Positions 51,745 to 60,624 of a stretch of 64,000 bases of DNA are shown piece by piece (position 1 is the first letter of the stretch; each line of letters begins with the position of its first letter). Made by a program: the position numbers and the translations under genes. The DNA comes from Bdellovibrio sp. 28-41-41 (GTDB lineage: Bacteria; Bdellovibrionota; Bdellovibrionia; Bdellovibrionales; Bdellovibrionaceae), in the NCBI GenBank assembly GCA_002256935.1, contig NCGL01000001.1, forward strand, positions 78,255 to 142,254, given 5' to 3'. The notes under the pieces are model-generated. The model ran no database searches. It worked only from the letters and a program-made list of their open reading frames with translations, and was not told the origin of the DNA.

Positions 51745-53133
51745 ATGAAATTATTTTCAGCGTTATTAACAATCATTTTAGCAGTTGGTGCACACACATC
51801 GGTGCAAGCACAGACGATCAGACAAGGACAGAACGTAACAGGTGAGTTTATTGTGCGGTTCCAAGGGGCTTATAACCCACAGTACGCCGTAGCAGCGCTT
51901 CAAGCTCAAGGGCTTCAAGTTAAAGAAGTCGTATCGACGACTTTGAATCTATATTTAGTTAAAGGTAAGGCAACGACTCAGGAAGCGCTAGGTTCAGCTT
52001 ACCGAGTAAAAGGTGTTTCATACGCGCAACCTAATCATTACGTATTTTTACGTGCTCCTCTTAATTTAATGAGAGGCTTGCCAAATGATCCAATGTTTAA
52101 CCAACAATGGGACATGATCGAAGGATCAGGTATTAACGCAGCTGCAGTTTGGGATATTACAACTGGAGGTAAGGATAAAGGCGGACGTGATATCGTAGTT
52201 GCTGTTGTAGACGGCGGCTTTGATTTAACTCACGAAGACCTACGAGAAAACATCTATGTTAATCGTGGCGAAATCCCAAATAACGGTAAAGATGATGATG
52301 CTAATGGATTCATAGATGACGTTTACGGTTGGAATGCATTCAACAATTCTGGAAACATCACTTCAGATATGCACGGTACTCACGTAATGGGAACTATCGG
52401 TGCTAAAGGTAGCAACGGTCGCGGCGTTTCAGGTGTTAACTGGAATGTTAAAATCATGGCTGTTCAAGGTGCTTCTGGAACGACAGCCACTGTAGCGAAA
52501 GCTTACGGTTATGTAATCGAGCAGAAAAAACTTTGGTACAATTCTAAAGGTCAACGTGGTGCTAATATCGTAGCTACTAACTCTAGCTTCGGTGTCGACA
52601 ATGCGGACTGCAAAAAGGGTGAATTCCCAGTTTGGAATGATCTATATGAACAAATGGGTCAACTTGGTATCTTGTCAGCAGCAGCGACTGCGAACAACAA
52701 CGTAAACGTCGATCAACAAGGTGACGTACCAACAGGTTGCTCTTCTGAATACATCGTTTCTGTAACGAACACGACAAAAGAAAATGCTAAGTATTCCCAA
52801 GCTGGTTACGGTGCACGCTCTATTGATCTTGGTGCTCCTGGAACAAACATTCTTTCAACTGTTCCTGGTAACAAATATTCAAACCTAACTGGAACATCAA
52901 TGGCCACTCCTCACGTAGCCGGCGCGATTGCATTGATCCACGCAGCAGCGAGTGAACAATTCATCCAAAAATACTACACAAACCCGGGACCTGCAGTCCT
53001 AGCACTTAAGCAAGCCATGCTTGCCGGCGTAGACCAACTACCATCACTAAAAGGTGTAACGGTATCTGGCGGTCGCTTAAACGTAGCCAAAACAGTACAA
53101 ATCCTAAACTCAAGCGCAGCTCGCTGGAGATAG
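51745..53133 (+). CDS. Subtilisin-like serine protease (S8), secreted
   Basis: 462 aa from ATG 51745 (GGGGG upstream; an in-frame start at 51712 is less likely because it precedes the signal peptide). Signal peptide MKLFSALLTIILAVGAHTSVQA, then an inhibitor-like prodomain (about 30-105, GEFIVRFQGAYNPQYAVAALQ). Catalytic Asp156 (VVDGGFD), His210 (DMHGTHVMG) and Ser385 (GTSMATPH), oxyanion Asn317. It has the same acidic insert IPNNGKDDDANGFIDD as the lipoprotein subtilase at 939. Probably secreted to digest proteins. Two terminators follow. Confidence 0.93.
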   Translation: MKLFSALLTIILAVGAHTSVQAQTIRQGQNVTGEFIVRFQGAYNPQYAVAALQAQGLQVKEVVSTTLNLYLVKGKATTQEALGSAYRVKGVSYAQPNHYVFLRAPLNLMRGLPNDPMFNQQWDMIEGSGINAAAVWDITTGGKDKGGRDIVVAVVDGGFDLTHEDLRENIYVNRGEIPNNGKDDDANGFIDDVYGWNAFNNSGNITSDMHGTHVMGTIGAKGSNGRGVSGVNWNVKIMAVQGASGTTATVAKAYGYVIEQKKLWYNSKGQRGANIVATNSSFGVDNADCKKGEFPVWNDLYEQMGQLGILSAAATANNNVNVDQQGDVPTGCSSEYIVSVTNTTKENAKYSQAGYGARSIDLGAPGTNILSTVPGNKYSNLTGTSMATPHVAGAIALIHAAASEQFIQKYYTNPGPAVLALKQAMLAGVDQLPSLKGVTVSGGRLNVAKTVQILNSSAARWR

Positions 53134-53171
53134 AAAAAAGGCAGCTGCGGGGGCGCCTAGCCTGCCTTTTT
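53134..53171 (+). terminator. Intrinsic terminator after the subtilase
   Basis: AAAAAGGCAG and CTGCCTTTTT form a 10-bp stem with a 17-base GC-rich loop, directly after the stop codon; the 3' arm ends in T's. Confidence 0.8.
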
Positions 53172-53192
53172 GAAACGCGAAATGTCAATTGG

Positions 53193-53219
53193 AAGCCTCA
53201 ACAATTTGTTGGGGCTTTT
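53193..53219. terminator. Second terminator hairpin before pgeF 3' end
   Basis: AAGCCTCAAC and GTTGGGGCTT pair with one G-T over a 5-base AATTT loop, followed by TT and a T-rich stretch. It lies between the convergent subtilase and pgeF genes, giving a double stop on the plus strand. Confidence 0.65.
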
Positions 53220-53894
53220 CTATTTTAAGCGGATGTAGGAAATGTTTCGGCCAGCGTTTGTTGAATCTCGGCGGAACGAGTTGTAGTTCTCTGTGGTTTT
53301 GGTGTCGATGTTGGCTTTTTCTGTTGTGAATTGAATTCTGGGGAATTGGGATTTGATTTGGAGTTCTACGATCTCGGTTAGATCGATGTGGAACTTATCG
53401 CCTTTTGTTTCAACGTTCACATTGGGCCATACCGATGTGGGTAGTGAATTCTTTAACTGTTCAAGCACGTCGTTCTTGATTTCAAATGATTTCTTCATGA
53501 TGTGTGGACCGATGAAGATTCTTAACGTCTTAGAGTTTTCAAAATACTGTTTTACAGTTTTTGGTACGATGCCGATCGCAACGCCTTTCCAGCCAGTGTG
53601 GATGGCGGCAATTCGTTTGTTGTCTGGATCATGAATCATCACGGGCAAACAATCTGCCGTTTTAATTGCTAAGTATTGTTTTGGCACATCTGTTCCCAAG
53701 GCATCGCCTTCTGGCTGTGGATGAACCGGCTCGGACCGGGTAATTACGTGAAATAAATCACTGTGGGTTTGTTTAACCGTGTGTACGCCAGTTGGCTTTA
53801 AACTAGTAAGGTCTGTGAGTGCATAAAATTTATTGCCGAAAAAAAATTCGATCTTGTCGTCTTCAAAGAAAAGACCTTTTGCTTTTTGAATCAT
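53220..53894 (-). CDS. pgeF: YfiH/PgeF family protein (purine nucleoside phosphorylase/laccase-domain)
   Basis: 224 aa from ATG 53894, which overlaps the rluD stop (ATGA). Zinc ligand candidates are all present: His in VKQTHSDLF, Cys in KTADCLPV and His in AIHTGWKG. The usual GPCIGPCC segment reads GPHIMKKSFE, without its Cys. Family members act as adenosine/purine nucleoside phosphorylases or correct peptidoglycan D-Ala/L-Ser errors. It commonly follows rluD, as here. Confidence 0.9.
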   Translation of the reverse strand: MIQKAKGLFFEDDKIEFFFGNKFYALTDLTSLKPTGVHTVKQTHSDLFHVITRSEPVHPQPEGDALGTDVPKQYLAIKTADCLPVMIHDPDNKRIAAIHTGWKGVAIGIVPKTVKQYFENSKTLRIFIGPHIMKKSFEIKNDVLEQLKNSLPTSVWPNVNVETKGDKFHIDLTEIVELQIKSQFPRIQFTTEKANIDTKTTENYNSFRRDSTNAGRNISYIRLK

Positions 53895-54880
53895 GGAAAC
53901 CACTTTTGGATAAATGCTTTTTCTTGGGTTGACCAGTCGACTTCGAAATTCATTTCTTTTTCCGTTTTAGGATGAATGAAACCCAAAACTTTCGCGTGCA
54001 ACAAGAACCGATTCATTGCATCAGTTTCCAGCTTCATTTCACCCGCAATTTTTTTCGAGGCGGCTGCGGTGGAATACAGCTTGTCCCCAAGTAGCGGGTG
54101 TCCTAGTTCAGACATATGCACGCGGATTTGATGAGTTCGTCCGGTGAATAACTTAAGCTGAACTAACGACGCCGTCGTTTTGCTTTTCAAAACTTTATAA
54201 CTAGTAATCGCAATTTTTCCGATCGTGATATCGTCAGTAGGTGTGGTAATTATTTTTCCGCGGGTATCTTTTACCGAAGCAAATCGTTTCCGGTCATTTG
54301 GATGACGAGCAATAATAGAGGTAATTTTAGCTTCGGATTGCTTAGGCTCGCCGATGCAGACAGCTTCATAGAGACGATTAATCGAGCGTGCTTTAAACTG
54401 ATCACTTAAATGCTGATGAGAGGAATCATTTTTCGCAACAACCAGCAAACCGCTGGTTTCTTTGTCGATGCGATGAACAATACCAGGGCGATCTTCACCA
54501 AATTTCATCGATAGGTTTTTAGTGTGAGCCATCAATGCGTTTACTAGAGTGTCGTTCTCATGGCCAGCAGCGGGGTGAACTACTAGGCCTGCCGGTTTGT
54601 TGACTACGATGATATCGTCGTCTTCAAATTGAATATCGAGCGGGATATCAAACGGTTTGATTTCTGTTGATTTGGGAGTGGGGAAGTCCACCTCGACTTT
54701 GTCGTCAATTTTGAGTTTGTAGGATGCCTTGGCCGGCTTTCCATTGACGGTCACTAAACCCGAATCAATTAAGTATTCGGCCCGAGATCGCGATGAAATC
54801 GGGCTTTGCAGAGATAGGTATTTGTCTAAACGGGAATCAGTAGCAGAAACAGCGACGATAAAAACAAGTCGCTCTGCCAT
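53891..54880 (-). CDS. rluD: 23S rRNA pseudouridine synthase RluD
   Basis: 329 aa. N-terminal S4 RNA-binding domain (DSRLDKYLSLQSPISSRSRAEYLIDSGLVTVNGKPAKASYKL) and catalytic region with the Asp in VHRIDKETSGLLVVAKND, plus KLFTGRTHQIRVHMSELGHPLLGDKLY. RluD makes pseudouridines 1911, 1915 and 1917 in helix 69; the RlmH in this window then methylates pseudouridine 1915. It is 4 nt coupled to pgeF. Confidence 0.94.
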   Translation of the reverse strand: MAERLVFIVAVSATDSRLDKYLSLQSPISSRSRAEYLIDSGLVTVNGKPAKASYKLKIDDKVEVDFPTPKSTEIKPFDIPLDIQFEDDDIIVVNKPAGLVVHPAAGHENDTLVNALMAHTKNLSMKFGEDRPGIVHRIDKETSGLLVVAKNDSSHQHLSDQFKARSINRLYEAVCIGEPKQSEAKITSIIARHPNDRKRFASVKDTRGKIITTPTDDITIGKIAITSYKVLKSKTTASLVQLKLFTGRTHQIRVHMSELGHPLLGDKLYSTAAASKKIAGEMKLETDAMNRFLLHAKVLGFIHPKTEKEMNFEVDWSTQEKAFIQKWFP

Positions 54881-54885
54881 TTTGG

Positions 54886-55497
54886 TTAATTCGCTTTGCT
54901 GTAGTTTTTCATGTAAGAGTCAGCAACCGCTTTGCCATTTAATCCAAGCTCTTTTGCCATTTGGATTACATAGCCACGAACAAAAACAGGAGCCGGCAAA
55001 TTATTCGGAGTCATTGCCTCGATGGCCTTGATGTAGAATGAATTCACCTTGATAGTGTCACTTAATTTTTCAAGCGTGACATTTTTGTACTCGCGAATTT
55101 TCTTTAGCATGTCGCCATTCCAGTTAGAGCAATCTGCGATTTCTTTTTCTAACTCTTCATTACGAACAAATGAGGCTTTTTTAGTATCCACTTTGGAATC
55201 TTGGAAGATTAAACGGCTAGCATTTAAAATTGAATCATAAGTTAGATCTTCAGCATTAATCTTCGAATGACCCAGCAGACGTTGATCGTAAATGTTACGT
55301 AGAGTTTTGTTACCCAAGATAGAGTATGCTTCTTCGATCATCGACAATAATTCGCGTGCTTCTTGATCACTAAAAATCGTGTAGATGGCGGGGTTATCAC
55401 CTGAATAGGTCGTTTTGGCTCGTTCATACGCAGTCGTAATTTCGTGTTGAGCGGCGTTTGTTGTAAGTTCTAAAATTTCATAAAAGTTTGATTTCAT
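54886..55497 (-). CDS. J-domain-like plus RodZ-type HTH fusion protein
   Basis: 203 aa. Residues 1-75 have J-domain layout (FYEILELTTNAAQHEITTAYERAKTTY ... EEAYSILGNKTLRNIYDQRLL), but the HPD that contacts DnaK is absent; the loop reads SGDNPAIYT. Residues about 125-190 are a RodZ-type HTH_25 (LKKIREYKNVTLEKLSDTIKVNSFYIKAIEA ... LPAPVFVRGYVIQMAKELGL). No membrane segment. It may bind a partner through the HTH; the J part cannot stimulate Hsp70 in the usual way. Preceded by a strong promoter (55549-55578). Confidence 0.75.
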   Translation of the reverse strand: MKSNFYEILELTTNAAQHEITTAYERAKTTYSGDNPAIYTIFSDQEARELLSMIEEAYSILGNKTLRNIYDQRLLGHSKINAEDLTYDSILNASRLIFQDSKVDTKKASFVRNEELEKEIADCSNWNGDMLKKIREYKNVTLEKLSDTIKVNSFYIKAIEAMTPNNLPAPVFVRGYVIQMAKELGLNGKAVADSYMKNYSKAN

Positions 55498-55548
55498 ATA
55501 AGGCTGCCCTAATTTAAATCCTTTAAATTAATATTTTCCTTACCTAGG

Positions 55549-55578
55549 ATTATATCGATTTAAGTACAGGGAGTTCAA
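55549..55578 (-). promoter_or_regulatory. Sigma70-type promoter for the J/HTH-rluD-pgeF genes
   Basis: On the minus strand TTGAAC (55578-55573), an 18-bp spacer, and a perfect TATAAT (55554-55549). It starts the J/HTH-rluD-pgeF transcript about 45 nt before the J/HTH ATG at 55497, separating it from the upstream growth cluster. Confidence 0.75.
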
Positions 55579-55653
55579 GACCAAATCATTTTAAAACAAT
55601 TTAAGCTGAATTGTCAGTCCTAAGTCTGGGTCAAGAAACCCTGATCCAAGTTA

Positions 55654-56595
55654 TTAAACAACAGCGCGCAAATTTTCTGGCTCAGTTAAATTTTTACAGA
55701 TGTTTAAGAATTGACCAGCCACCGGCGTGAATGGTTGAGAAATCAACACGGGCTCGCGATTTTTGATCGATTGCCATACTGAATTGTCGAATTCTAAAAA
55801 CCCAACGTATTCGATATGTAAACCGTAGTATTTATTGCAAACGCTTTTGATTGAGTAACCTAAATCAGACACAGAGTGCGAACGAATGCCATTCAAAATT
55901 AATTTAATAGGCTCACGATTTAGTTTATTGAATGGCTCAAGAGTTAAACCTTCGTTTTCTTTCAAATAAGTTTTAAAAGAAAATGGTTTATCTAATGTTT
56001 TGTGACGGAATTCTCTAAGAGTAGAGATTAACTTTGCGAACGCCTCTGGAGTCGATTTGCTTTTTAAATTTTGGCAAATGTAGCTTTCGATAAAACGATA
56101 GTTCTTTTCGATGCTTGTTGGCTCTGGAGAAGAAACTAAAATTTTCTCATCGCATTCCAAGTATAGATTGAAATATTTTTCAAATGAGCCCACACCGAAA
56201 TCGATAAGTATGTAGTCAAAATCAAGTGCGCGCAAATCTGTGAAAAATTTCTGTTCGTCAAATTCATTAAAATTAAAAGGTAACCAAGAATCCCAGATGC
56301 CTTGGATATAAGACAATTTTGGATACGAAGTAGGAATGATAATTTGAGAGATATCTTTTTGTCCCTCAAGATAATGCCGTAGATTCAAATGTGATGGATT
56401 CAAGCCGAGCGCTGTGTGAATATTTGCGCCGCTTAAATCTAAGTCGATGACGAGTACGCTGTATTGTAATTTTGAAAGTGTTAGAGCCAAGCTTGACGTA
56501 ACAAACGTTTTTCCAACGCCGCCTTTGCCCGATTGAACTGCCCAGATATTTTTTTTATTCGTCTCCGACGAACCGGTTTTATTCACTAGTTCCAT
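55654..56595 (-). CDS. MinD/ParA-like ATPase (FlhG-type group)
   Basis: 313 aa. Deviant Walker A GKGGVGKT (23-30), switch I LDLSGANIHTALGL and Walker B DYILIDFG. The following region, SSPEPTSIEKNYRFIE, is typical of MinD/FlhG proteins. Long insert (about 170-235). No MinE or flagellar gene adjacent. It might position a polar complex such as a pilus or flagellum; the partner is unknown. It follows tsaB by 7 nt. Confidence 0.85.
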   Translation of the reverse strand: MELVNKTGSSETNKKNIWAVQSGKGGVGKTFVTSSLALTLSKLQYSVLVIDLDLSGANIHTALGLNPSHLNLRHYLEGQKDISQIIIPTSYPKLSYIQGIWDSWLPFNFNEFDEQKFFTDLRALDFDYILIDFGVGSFEKYFNLYLECDEKILVSSPEPTSIEKNYRFIESYICQNLKSKSTPEAFAKLISTLREFRHKTLDKPFSFKTYLKENEGLTLEPFNKLNREPIKLILNGIRSHSVSDLGYSIKSVCNKYYGLHIEYVGFLEFDNSVWQSIKNREPVLISQPFTPVAGQFLNICKNLTEPENLRAVV

Positions 56596-56602
56596 GTGAA
56601 CC

Positions 56603-57331
56603 TCATAGTGGTGTGTATTTAATACCCTTTTTATTCTCTTCGGCTTCAGAGGCGCGGAGGTAAAGGGGTAGAATCAATTTCCATTCAAAGGTTGAGGTGG
56701 ACTTATTGTCGACCCAAATTTGCTTGGCTAGTCTGCCCGTCATTTCCGCAGTAGGATAGTCGTAGAGGCCAGTGGGTCTAAGGGACAAAGGTTTGATTTG
56801 ATCACTAAAGTGTGGTTCGTACACAGTGTACCCATCACCGACGACTAGGGTTTTATCTTTAATCACGCTTCCTAGGTCTTGCACGCGCACGACCGTAGGC
56901 GCGGTAACCACCGATATTTTTCCGTCTTTAAGAGTGTACTGCCCAAGGTAAACCATATTTTTATAGGCGTTGATCATGCACGTAATTGTTTTAGTTTCCA
57001 TTGAATGTTTTAGAATTTCAAAATTCACGTGAGCCATGTTCAGCAAGGAGTCGACGCCGATGATAGGTTTATTAAAAACAAACGCAAATGATTTTGCCGA
57101 GTTAATAGAAACACGAATTCCAGTGAAACTTCCCGGACCGATAGTGGATGCAAACAAATCAATGTCCGCAACCTTCCACTGCAATTGTTTTAGACCTTGT
57201 TCGATAAATGTGTGAATGATTTCGCTATGACTTTTTTGCTCACGCGATGATGTTTGAAACTTCACATCATCGCTATCTATTAGAGCCACACTTCCGTGGG
57301 CCGTTGAGGATTCTAAGGCAAGTATTTTCAT
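56603..57331 (-). CDS. tsaB: tRNA threonylcarbamoyladenosine biosynthesis protein TsaB
   Basis: 242 aa. Signature MKILALESSTAHGSVALI at the start, HSEIIHTFIEQGL, and GPGSFTGIRVSINSAKSFAF. TsaB joins TsaD and TsaE to make t6A37 on tRNAs that read ANN codons. The next gene upstream (rseP) ends one nt away. Confidence 0.93.
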   Translation of the reverse strand: MKILALESSTAHGSVALIDSDDVKFQTSSREQKSHSEIIHTFIEQGLKQLQWKVADIDLFASTIGPGSFTGIRVSINSAKSFAFVFNKPIIGVDSLLNMAHVNFEILKHSMETKTITCMINAYKNMVYLGQYTLKDGKISVVTAPTVVRVQDLGSVIKDKTLVVGDGYTVYEPHFSDQIKPLSLRPTGLYDYPTAEMTGRLAKQIWVDNKSTSTFEWKLILPLYLRASEAEENKKGIKYTPL

Positions 57332-59023
57332 TTACATAAAGCCGAGTATGCGTCGGACGTCATTGAATAGAGCAAAAGCCATCAAGCTAAAAAGCAAAAT
57401 CATTCCTACTTTATGAGCTAATTCAATTTTATTTATGCTCATCGGAGATCCTTTAATCGCTTCGATAAAGTAGAACACTAAATGACCGCCGTCCAAGATC
57501 GGGATCGGTAGTAAATTCAGGATAAACAAGTTGATCGAGATCAATGCCATCATTTGCAAAAACGCGACTAAGCCAATTTTAAATGTCTCATTTGCGGCTT
57601 GTGCGATAGAAAAAATACCACCGATATTTTTAGGTGATAGTTCCGCGCTCAGTAGCTTTGCAAAACTTAAAACGGTCATAACAGAAACGTCCCAAGTGCG
57701 ATCTGCTGAGCGTTTCACGATCGAGGAGATATCGGTGTGTTTCAGCAAAACCGTCTCGGGAGCGGCGTACATCAAATAAGGGCTGATGCCGATTGTGAAT
57801 CGTTTTTCTTCTGTTCCATGGGGAGTCATATGAGTTGTCATGTTAGGAATAACATCCACTTTAACGGTCTCGGTCCCACGAAGAACTTCCATAGTGATTT
57901 TGCCATTGCCCTCGTAAGATTTGATATTGTTTAGAATATCTTCCCACACTACTAACTTTTTGCCGTTGATAGAAACAATGCGATCGCCTTTTAACATTCC
58001 TGCGGCCTGTGCCGGTGAATCTGGCATAACTCGATCAACATATAACTGAGTAGATTCGATCTTTAATGTATCTAGGGTAATGGGTTTTGAGGTATGGAAA
58101 CCCGTTATTGTGAACTCTTTTTCTAGTTTAGTTTTAGGGTCGCCTTCGTTTCTAGCAATTGTGATTTTTAGTTCCGCAGGCTTTGTAGCTCCGGCAATAT
58201 TGTAGAGTTTGTCTAGTTCTGGTGCCAGATCGCGAAAATTCAAAATGTCTACTCCGTTAATTTTACTAACGCGATCACCGCTGATGATACCGGCAGCAGC
58301 AAAAGGAGAGCTTGGCGATACAGCGATTACTGCTGCGTATGAGAATAAATTTAACCCGTCGATATCTCCAATCATTTTCTTTGAAGACACAATATTTGGA
58401 TTCTTTTTTGCTTTTACTGGGATATCTAGCTTAACTAGCTCTTTTGTATTTTCACGCTCAACCGCGATAGCTACGCTTGAATCTAAGTTCTTATCCAGAT
58501 CATCTTGAAAATCATCCCAAGTTTTCACGGCTTCATTATTCACGGACATAATGCGGTCGCCTGGTTTGAAACCGGCAATAGAAGCGGCTGACATAGGTTG
58601 TACTTCTCCAACGACGGGAGCTTTAACTAACTCGCCCAATGAGCTTACGATCATGAAAATAAAGAATGCGAAAATCAAATTCATCAACGGGCCGGCCAGG
58701 ATGACGGCAATACGCTGACTGACTTTTTTGTGCGAGAATGAAAATGGTCGTTCAGACGCCGGGATCGTTTCCCCTGGTTGTTCACCGAACATTTTTACGT
58801 AGCCGCCTAAGGGAATAATTGAAATGCAGTAAGTAGTTTCGTCTTTTTTATATTGAAAGATTTTCTTTCCGAAACCCAAACTGAAAACTTCAACACGTAC
58901 CCCGCACCAGCGTGCTACTAGAAAATGACCCAGTTCGTGGACAAAAACCAGAACTCCTAAAAGTACGATAAAAGAAAAAATTTGAGTAAAGCCCGAGTGT
59001 AAATAGCTAAGTATTAATTCCAT
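57332..59023 (-). CDS. rseP: Site-2 protease RseP with three PDZ domains
   Basis: 563 aa, versus about 450 for E. coli. The zinc motif HELGH is at 29-33 and the third ligand region LLPIPILDGGHLVFY near 510. Three PDZ units are visible, each with a GDRI/GDRV core: about 135-205 (GFKPGDRIMSVNNEAV), 230-305 (GIISGDRVSKINGVDI) and 325-400 (GMLKGDRIVSINGKKL). E. coli has two. RseP cuts membrane-bound anti-sigma factors in envelope stress. Conserved neighbours: cdsA, uppS. Confidence 0.93.
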   Translation of the reverse strand: MELILSYLHSGFTQIFSFIVLLGVLVFVHELGHFLVARWCGVRVEVFSLGFGKKIFQYKKDETTYCISIIPLGGYVKMFGEQPGETIPASERPFSFSHKKVSQRIAVILAGPLMNLIFAFFIFMIVSSLGELVKAPVVGEVQPMSAASIAGFKPGDRIMSVNNEAVKTWDDFQDDLDKNLDSSVAIAVERENTKELVKLDIPVKAKKNPNIVSSKKMIGDIDGLNLFSYAAVIAVSPSSPFAAAGIISGDRVSKINGVDILNFRDLAPELDKLYNIAGATKPAELKITIARNEGDPKTKLEKEFTITGFHTSKPITLDTLKIESTQLYVDRVMPDSPAQAAGMLKGDRIVSINGKKLVVWEDILNNIKSYEGNGKITMEVLRGTETVKVDVIPNMTTHMTPHGTEEKRFTIGISPYLMYAAPETVLLKHTDISSIVKRSADRTWDVSVMTVLSFAKLLSAELSPKNIGGIFSIAQAANETFKIGLVAFLQMMALISINLFILNLLPIPILDGGHLVFYFIEAIKGSPMSINKIELAHKVGMILLFSLMAFALFNDVRRILGFM

Positions 59024-59083
59024 CTCTTAATTATATCTAAGAAATCTTCATTGTGTAATTTGAAATTTGGTAAGGACTTAGGT

Positions 59084-59905
59084 CTAAGTCAGAAGGCCTT
59101 CTAAAGCACTAGCCCCGAATAAAATCACCGGTGCGGCAAATAAAACACCATCCACACGGTCTAACACTCCGCCGTGACCAGGCATGATTTTACCTGAATC
59201 TTTAACCTCGGCGACGCGCTTTATTACAGACTCAAAAAAGTCCCCGAACTGAGCCACTACCGAAGTTGGAATAGCTAATAGTATCAAGGCGATGGGGTTG
59301 ATATGGGGCAAGTAAAATGACAGAACTAGGGCCGTCATTACGGAAAATAAGATACCGCCAATAGATCCTTCTACCGTTTTCTTCGGAGAAACTAGCGGCA
59401 TGATCTTGTGTTTACCGAAATTCATTCCTACAAGATATGCACCGATGTCGCCGGCAAATACGATACCTAGCAAGGCTATAAACCAAATCATCCCATGAGG
59501 AAGATCTAATATCTGTATCATAAAACTTGGAAGCAATCCCATATAGAAAAAGCCCATGATGCTTTTAGATTGAAACGTGTGAAGCTCTTCTAAAGAATCA
59601 AATTTATGAAGTATTAAAATACTAAACAGTAGATAAACGATGGAAACAAAAGCAAAAATAAGCGCTGATGTGCCCGGAAAAAAACTACACAAGCCAAAAA
59701 TACAAACAAGCAAACTATAGAAAGCAAATTTATTAGATTTAGAATCAGAATCCTTCATCAACAATTTCATTAGCTCGAAGCTGCCGACTAAAACACCAAA
59801 AGAAATTAAAATTTTAAATCCATTTTTTTCTAAAAAGTAATACAGAAGAAAGATTGTGATAACGGCAACAGTGGCAGAGGACGCTCTAATTAAGAGTGAT
59901 TTCAT
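59084..59905 (-). CDS. cdsA: Phosphatidate cytidylyltransferase
   Basis: 273 aa with about eight membrane helices. C-terminal CTP-transfer signature SPKKTVEGSIGG and DSGKIMPGHGGVLDRVDGVLFAAP. It makes CDP-diacylglycerol for all phospholipids. It overlaps uppS by 20 nt. In most bacteria dxr follows cdsA; here rseP follows with a 60-nt gap. Confidence 0.95.
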   Translation of the reverse strand: MKSLLIRASSATVAVITIFLLYYFLEKNGFKILISFGVLVGSFELMKLLMKDSDSKSNKFAFYSLLVCIFGLCSFFPGTSALIFAFVSIVYLLFSILILHKFDSLEELHTFQSKSIMGFFYMGLLPSFMIQILDLPHGMIWFIALLGIVFAGDIGAYLVGMNFGKHKIMPLVSPKKTVEGSIGGILFSVMTALVLSFYLPHINPIALILLAIPTSVVAQFGDFFESVIKRVAEVKDSGKIMPGHGGVLDRVDGVLFAAPVILFGASALEGLLT

Positions 59906-60611
59906 TTTTGTGGGCTACTTTTCCAAAACGACGTTGTCGATTGCCAAAGTCTTCAAATGCAGTTTTCAAATCTGCGACTGTGAAGTCTGGCCATAGTTGA
60001 TTAGTAAAATAAAATTCTGAATAAGCAGCCTGCCAAAGAAGAAAATTACTTAATCTTTGCTCGCCACTGGTTCTTAAGATCAAGTCAGGGTCTGGCGTTC
60101 CGGCTGTTGATAAGTGCGACTGAATAGTAGACTCATCAATTTGATCGGCTGTCATTTCACCAGCCGCTATTTTTTCTGCCAAAAGTTTAACTGTATTGGT
60201 GATTTCTTGTTTTGATCCGTAACTGATAGCAAAAACAAGGTTCAGTCCATTGCATTTTTCTGTCGCAACCATGGCCGCGCTAACAGAAGAAGCAACATCG
60301 GCTGGAAGGCGTTTAATTTCACCAATAACGGTGAAACGAATGTTTTCTTTAATCAAATTCTGAGTTTCTTTTTTTAGGTAACGTCTAAGGATTTTCATTA
60401 GAAACGCTACTTCTGCCTGTGGACGCATCCAATTTTCAGTGCTGAATGCATACAAAGTTAAATATTTAACTCCCAGGCGGGAACATTCTTGAATTATATT
60501 TTTAGCAACTCGGGTGCCTTTTACGTGACCATAAACGCGCGGGCGATGGTGCTGTTCTGCCCATCGTCCATTGCCGTCCATAATGATTGCTAAGTGTTTT
60601 GGAATTTTCAT
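59886..60611 (-). CDS. uppS: Undecaprenyl diphosphate synthase
   Basis: 241 aa. MDGNGRWAE with the catalytic Asp, HVKGTRVAKNIIQECSRLGVKYLTLYAFSTENW, and DLILRTSGEQRLSNFLLWQAAYSEFYF are signature segments. It makes the C55 lipid carrier for peptidoglycan and envelope glycans. Follows frr by 13 nt. Confidence 0.96.
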   Translation of the reverse strand: MKIPKHLAIIMDGNGRWAEQHHRPRVYGHVKGTRVAKNIIQECSRLGVKYLTLYAFSTENWMRPQAEVAFLMKILRRYLKKETQNLIKENIRFTVIGEIKRLPADVASSVSAAMVATEKCNGLNLVFAISYGSKQEITNTVKLLAEKIAAGEMTADQIDESTIQSHLSTAGTPDPDLILRTSGEQRLSNFLLWQAAYSEFYFTNQLWPDFTVADLKTAFEDFGNRQRRFGKVAHKNEITLN

Positions 60612-60624
60612 TAAATGGTAAAGC

